Positions 8,043 to 9,108 of a DNA stretch of 9,108 nt are shown piece after piece. Position 1 is the first letter of the stretch. Each line of letters starts with the position of its first letter. The translations under genes were made by a program, and so were the position numbers. The DNA is from Clostridiaceae bacterium (GTDB taxonomy: Bacteria > Bacillota > Clostridia > Oscillospirales > QAMX01), in NCBI GenBank assembly GCA_016297585.1, contig JAEDGJ010000095.1:1-9108 (forward strand), given 5' to 3'. The notes beneath the pieces were generated by a model. It saw nothing but the letters and a program-made list of their open reading frames with translations, was not told where the DNA came from and ran no database searches.

Positions 8043-8077
8043 TCAATCAGAATCAGAAAGAGAGAAGGAATATCATC

Positions 8078-8680
8078 ATGGCAAACCGGATCATCTGCAT
8101 TGGGCGGCAGTTCGGCAGCGGCGGGCACGAGATCGCCGTCAAGACCGCCAATCAGCTTGGGATCAAGGTGTATGAGCGCGAGCTGATCCGCCTCGCGTGC
8201 GAATACGGCGAGCTGTCGGAGAAGGCGATGAGCGCAGCGGACGAGAAGGCGACGAACCCCTACCTGTTCCAGACCGTCCACGAGGGGAATTATCACGTGC
8301 TGCGCGGACGGCCGACGTCTGAGGTGCTGTTTGCGCTGCAAAGCCACGAGATCCGCCGGCTGGCGAAGCGCGAGGAATGCGTCTTTGTGGGCCGCTGCGC
8401 CGATTTCGTTCTGCGGGAGCAGGACGTGCGGCTGCTGCGTGTGTTCATCTCCGCGCCGGAGGAGCACCGCGTGGCGCGGAAGATGGAGCAGGAGCGGCTG
8501 TCGCACAATCAGGCGGTGCAGCTCGTGCGGAAGATAGATAAGCAGCGGAAGAAATACTATGAATCGTACACCGGACAGGTCTGGGGCGCACCGCAGTTCC
8601 ACGACCTCTGTCTTGACACGAGCCGGTTTTCCATTCCGGAGTGTGTAGAGCTGATCGTGACGAAGTTTTTGACGCTGTGA
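8078..8680 (+). CDS. Cytidylate kinase-like family protein
   Basis: A 200-residue cytosolic protein of the cytidylate kinase-like family common in Clostridia. The N-terminal IICIGRQFGSGGHEIA (residues 5-20) stands where true cytidylate kinase has its P-loop, but it lacks the GKS/GKG lysine. It is followed by a 'LGIKVYERELI' segment (27-37), FVGRCADFVL (103-112) and a basic lid-like stretch with many Arg/Lys (130-160). All are typical of this family, whose reaction is not established. Length matches the family. The start at ATG 8078 is chosen because GAAGGA (8064-8069) lies 8 nt upstream and the family N-terminus begins there. An upstream in-frame start at 7925 would overlap the previous gene. 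It follows the surface-protein gene by 35 nt with no visible promoter, so it is probably the last gene of the operon. Confidence 0.88.
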   Translation: MANRIICIGRQFGSGGHEIAVKTANQLGIKVYERELIRLACEYGELSEKAMSAADEKATNPYLFQTVHEGNYHVLRGRPTSEVLFALQSHEIRRLAKREECVFVGRCADFVLREQDVRLLRVFISAPEEHRVARKMEQERLSHNQAVQLVRKIDKQRKKYYESYTGQVWGAPQFHDLCLDTSRFSIPECVELIVTKFLTL

Positions 8681-8699
8681 GCAGACAAATCATCGTTAT

Positions 8700-8733
8700 C
8701 CAAAGGCCCCCTCTTAGTAGAGGGGGCCTTTGG
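8700..8733 (+). terminator. 15-bp perfect hairpin after the operon (terminator-like)
   Basis: A perfect 15-bp stem (8700-8714 with 8719-8733) closes on a TAGT loop and begins 19 nt after the last stop codon. The position fits the end of the operon and the stem is very stable. There is no T-run after the stem; the only Ts (8729-8731) are inside it. Factor-independent termination is therefore not certain, and it may instead stabilise the 3' end or belong to a repeat element. Confidence 0.5.
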
Positions 8734-8755
8734 GCTACATTTGAGACACATAGAA

Positions 8756-8780
8756 ACAGCCCCCTCGGGGAGGGGGCTGT
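8756..8780. repeat. Second GC hairpin, same arms as the first
   Basis: An 11-bp perfect stem (8756-8766 with 8770-8780) has a GGG loop. Its inner arms GCCCCCTC and GAGGGGGC are identical to those of the hairpin at 8700-8733. A run of seven A (8790-8796) follows on the plus strand, so there is no plus-strand U-tract. It looks like a REP-type or mobile-repeat hairpin more than a simple terminator. Confidence 0.6.
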
Positions 8781-8837
8781 GAGACTGTCAAAAAAACTAT
8801 AAAACGCAGTCCTGCAATAGAGCAGCAGGGAAAGAGT

Positions 8838-8859
8838 GAAAGGGGCAAAAGCCCCTTTC
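8838..8859. repeat. Third hairpin, 9-bp stem with AAAA loop
   Basis: GAAAGGGGC (8838-8846) pairs perfectly with GCCCCTTTC (8851-8859) across AAAA. It has no T-run on either side. With the two hairpins upstream it forms a cluster of three within 160 nt, lying between the operon and the insertion sequence. Confidence 0.55.
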
Positions 8860-8955
8860 GCGTTCAATCAAGCAGTTTTCTGAACTTTTTAAGTTGGTTG
8901 ATTGCATAATGAAGTTGGACACCTAACGAAAAAATCCATAGTGATTTTCCCCGCA

Positions 8956-8964
8956 TGGTAGAAT
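8956..8964 (+). promoter_or_regulatory. Possible extended -10 promoter of the transposase
   Basis: TGgTAGAAT is an extended -10-like sequence 40 nt before the transposase ATG, with no good -35 at the usual spacing. An alternative -10-like CATAAT lies at 8905-8910. Either would give a short leader containing the strong ribosome binding site at 8987-8995. Confidence 0.3.
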
Positions 8965-9003
8965 GAAGTTCCCCACAACATTTGCCAAGGGAGGGCGATC
9001 ACT

Positions 9004-9108
9004 ATGGACTGCCAAGATTATATCACAGAGCCGACAGAACGCAAGAAGGGACAGCATCTTCAGCGTGAAGAACGAGGTGCTATCCAGCATCTCAAGCACC
9101 AGGGTTAC
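9004..9108 (+). CDS. IS30-family transposase, N-terminal fragment
   Basis: Thirty-five codons are visible, with no stop, before the window ends. The segment GQHLQREERGAIQHLKHQGY (residues 16-35) is the first part of the IS30-type helix-turn-helix (HTH_38), which normally continues with a 'S...IA..LGRS' second helix. This domain binds the element's ends; the DDE catalytic core lies outside the window. The start is set by AAGGGAGGG (8987-8995), 8 nt before ATG. The gene is truncated by the window, not by a visible mutation. A family-level call is reasonable, but the specific element is not recognised. Confidence 0.8.
   Translation, partial: MDCQDYITEPTERKKGQHLQREERGAIQHLKHQGY

Larger units (their letters stand above)
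8681..9003. other. Intergenic region with hairpin cluster and IS flank
   Basis: This gap of 323 nt holds no credible gene. Its left part (8700-8859) is the cluster of three hairpins. Its right part (about 8890-9003) is AT-richer and carries short direct repeats (AAGTTGG at 8891 and 8912, AATGAAGTT at 8908 and 8962), probably the left end and control region of the IS30 element that follows. The exact left end of the element cannot be set because its right end is outside the window. Confidence 0.6.
8908..9108 (+). mobile_element. IS30-family insertion sequence, left end only
   Basis: The element is recognised from its transposase start. The left boundary is approximate and is placed at the first AATGAAGTT repeat, near which the terminal inverted repeat should lie. 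The rest of the transposase and the right end are beyond the window. It sits downstream of the operon and does not interrupt any gene seen here. Confidence 0.55.

Noticed and set aside
7925..8077. A 51-codon N-terminal extension of the cytidylate kinase-like protein
   Set aside because: It overlaps the end of the surface-protein gene and lies before a good ribosome binding site and the conserved family N-terminus at 8078.
8445..8867. A minus-strand open frame of 140 codons across the hairpin cluster
   Set aside because: It translates through the hairpins and the end of the kinase-like gene. It is probably a repeat-derived spurious frame with no domain.

Overview
The window is GC-rich DNA with strong AGGAGG-type ribosome binding sites and C/G-ending codons. 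A cytidylate kinase-like protein and an IS30-type insertion sequence lie beside a Gram-positive style surface protein. This combination fits a GC-rich gut-type Firmicute (Clostridia, probably Oscillospiraceae/Ruminococcaceae). The assignment is an inference from style and gene families, not from a marker gene.

Layout: (1) Positions 1-296 are non-coding leader DNA. They hold a terminator-like hairpin, an imperfect inverted repeat and an extended -10 promoter. (2) Positions 297-8680 hold four same-strand genes that look like one operon: a small DUF308/HdeD-like membrane protein, a 12-TM MMPL/RND transporter, a 1559-residue surface protein, and a 200-residue cytidylate kinase-like protein. The surface protein has GLUG repeats, two membrane segments, a cytosolic coiled coil and an outward-facing C-terminal domain. 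Spacings are 38 nt, a 17-nt overlap and 35 nt, and each gene has its own good Shine-Dalgarno sequence. (3) Positions 8681-9003 are intergenic and hold three strong GC hairpins; the first two share identical 8-nt arms. The 5' flank of an IS30-family element follows. (4) Positions 9004-9108 are the first 35 codons of the IS30 transposase, cut by the window edge.

The most interesting part is the transporter/surface-protein pair. The MMPL pump carries the paired Asp-Tyr motifs expected of proton-driven MmpL transporters. It ends in a cytosolic tail built from eight hydrophobic-x-Gly/Ala-x tetrads. Its overlapping partner is a large exoplasmic GLUG beta-helix interrupted by two helical arms. That partner crosses the membrane, runs through a coiled-coil cytosolic linker and crosses back. 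It ends in a tandemly duplicated beta-rich domain that could be a LolA/LppX-like carrier. My inference is an envelope lipid or polymer export module, with the pump and its exoplasmic partner coupled both in translation and in function. The substrate cannot be read from the sequence. I found no tRNA, rRNA, CRISPR array or riboswitch.
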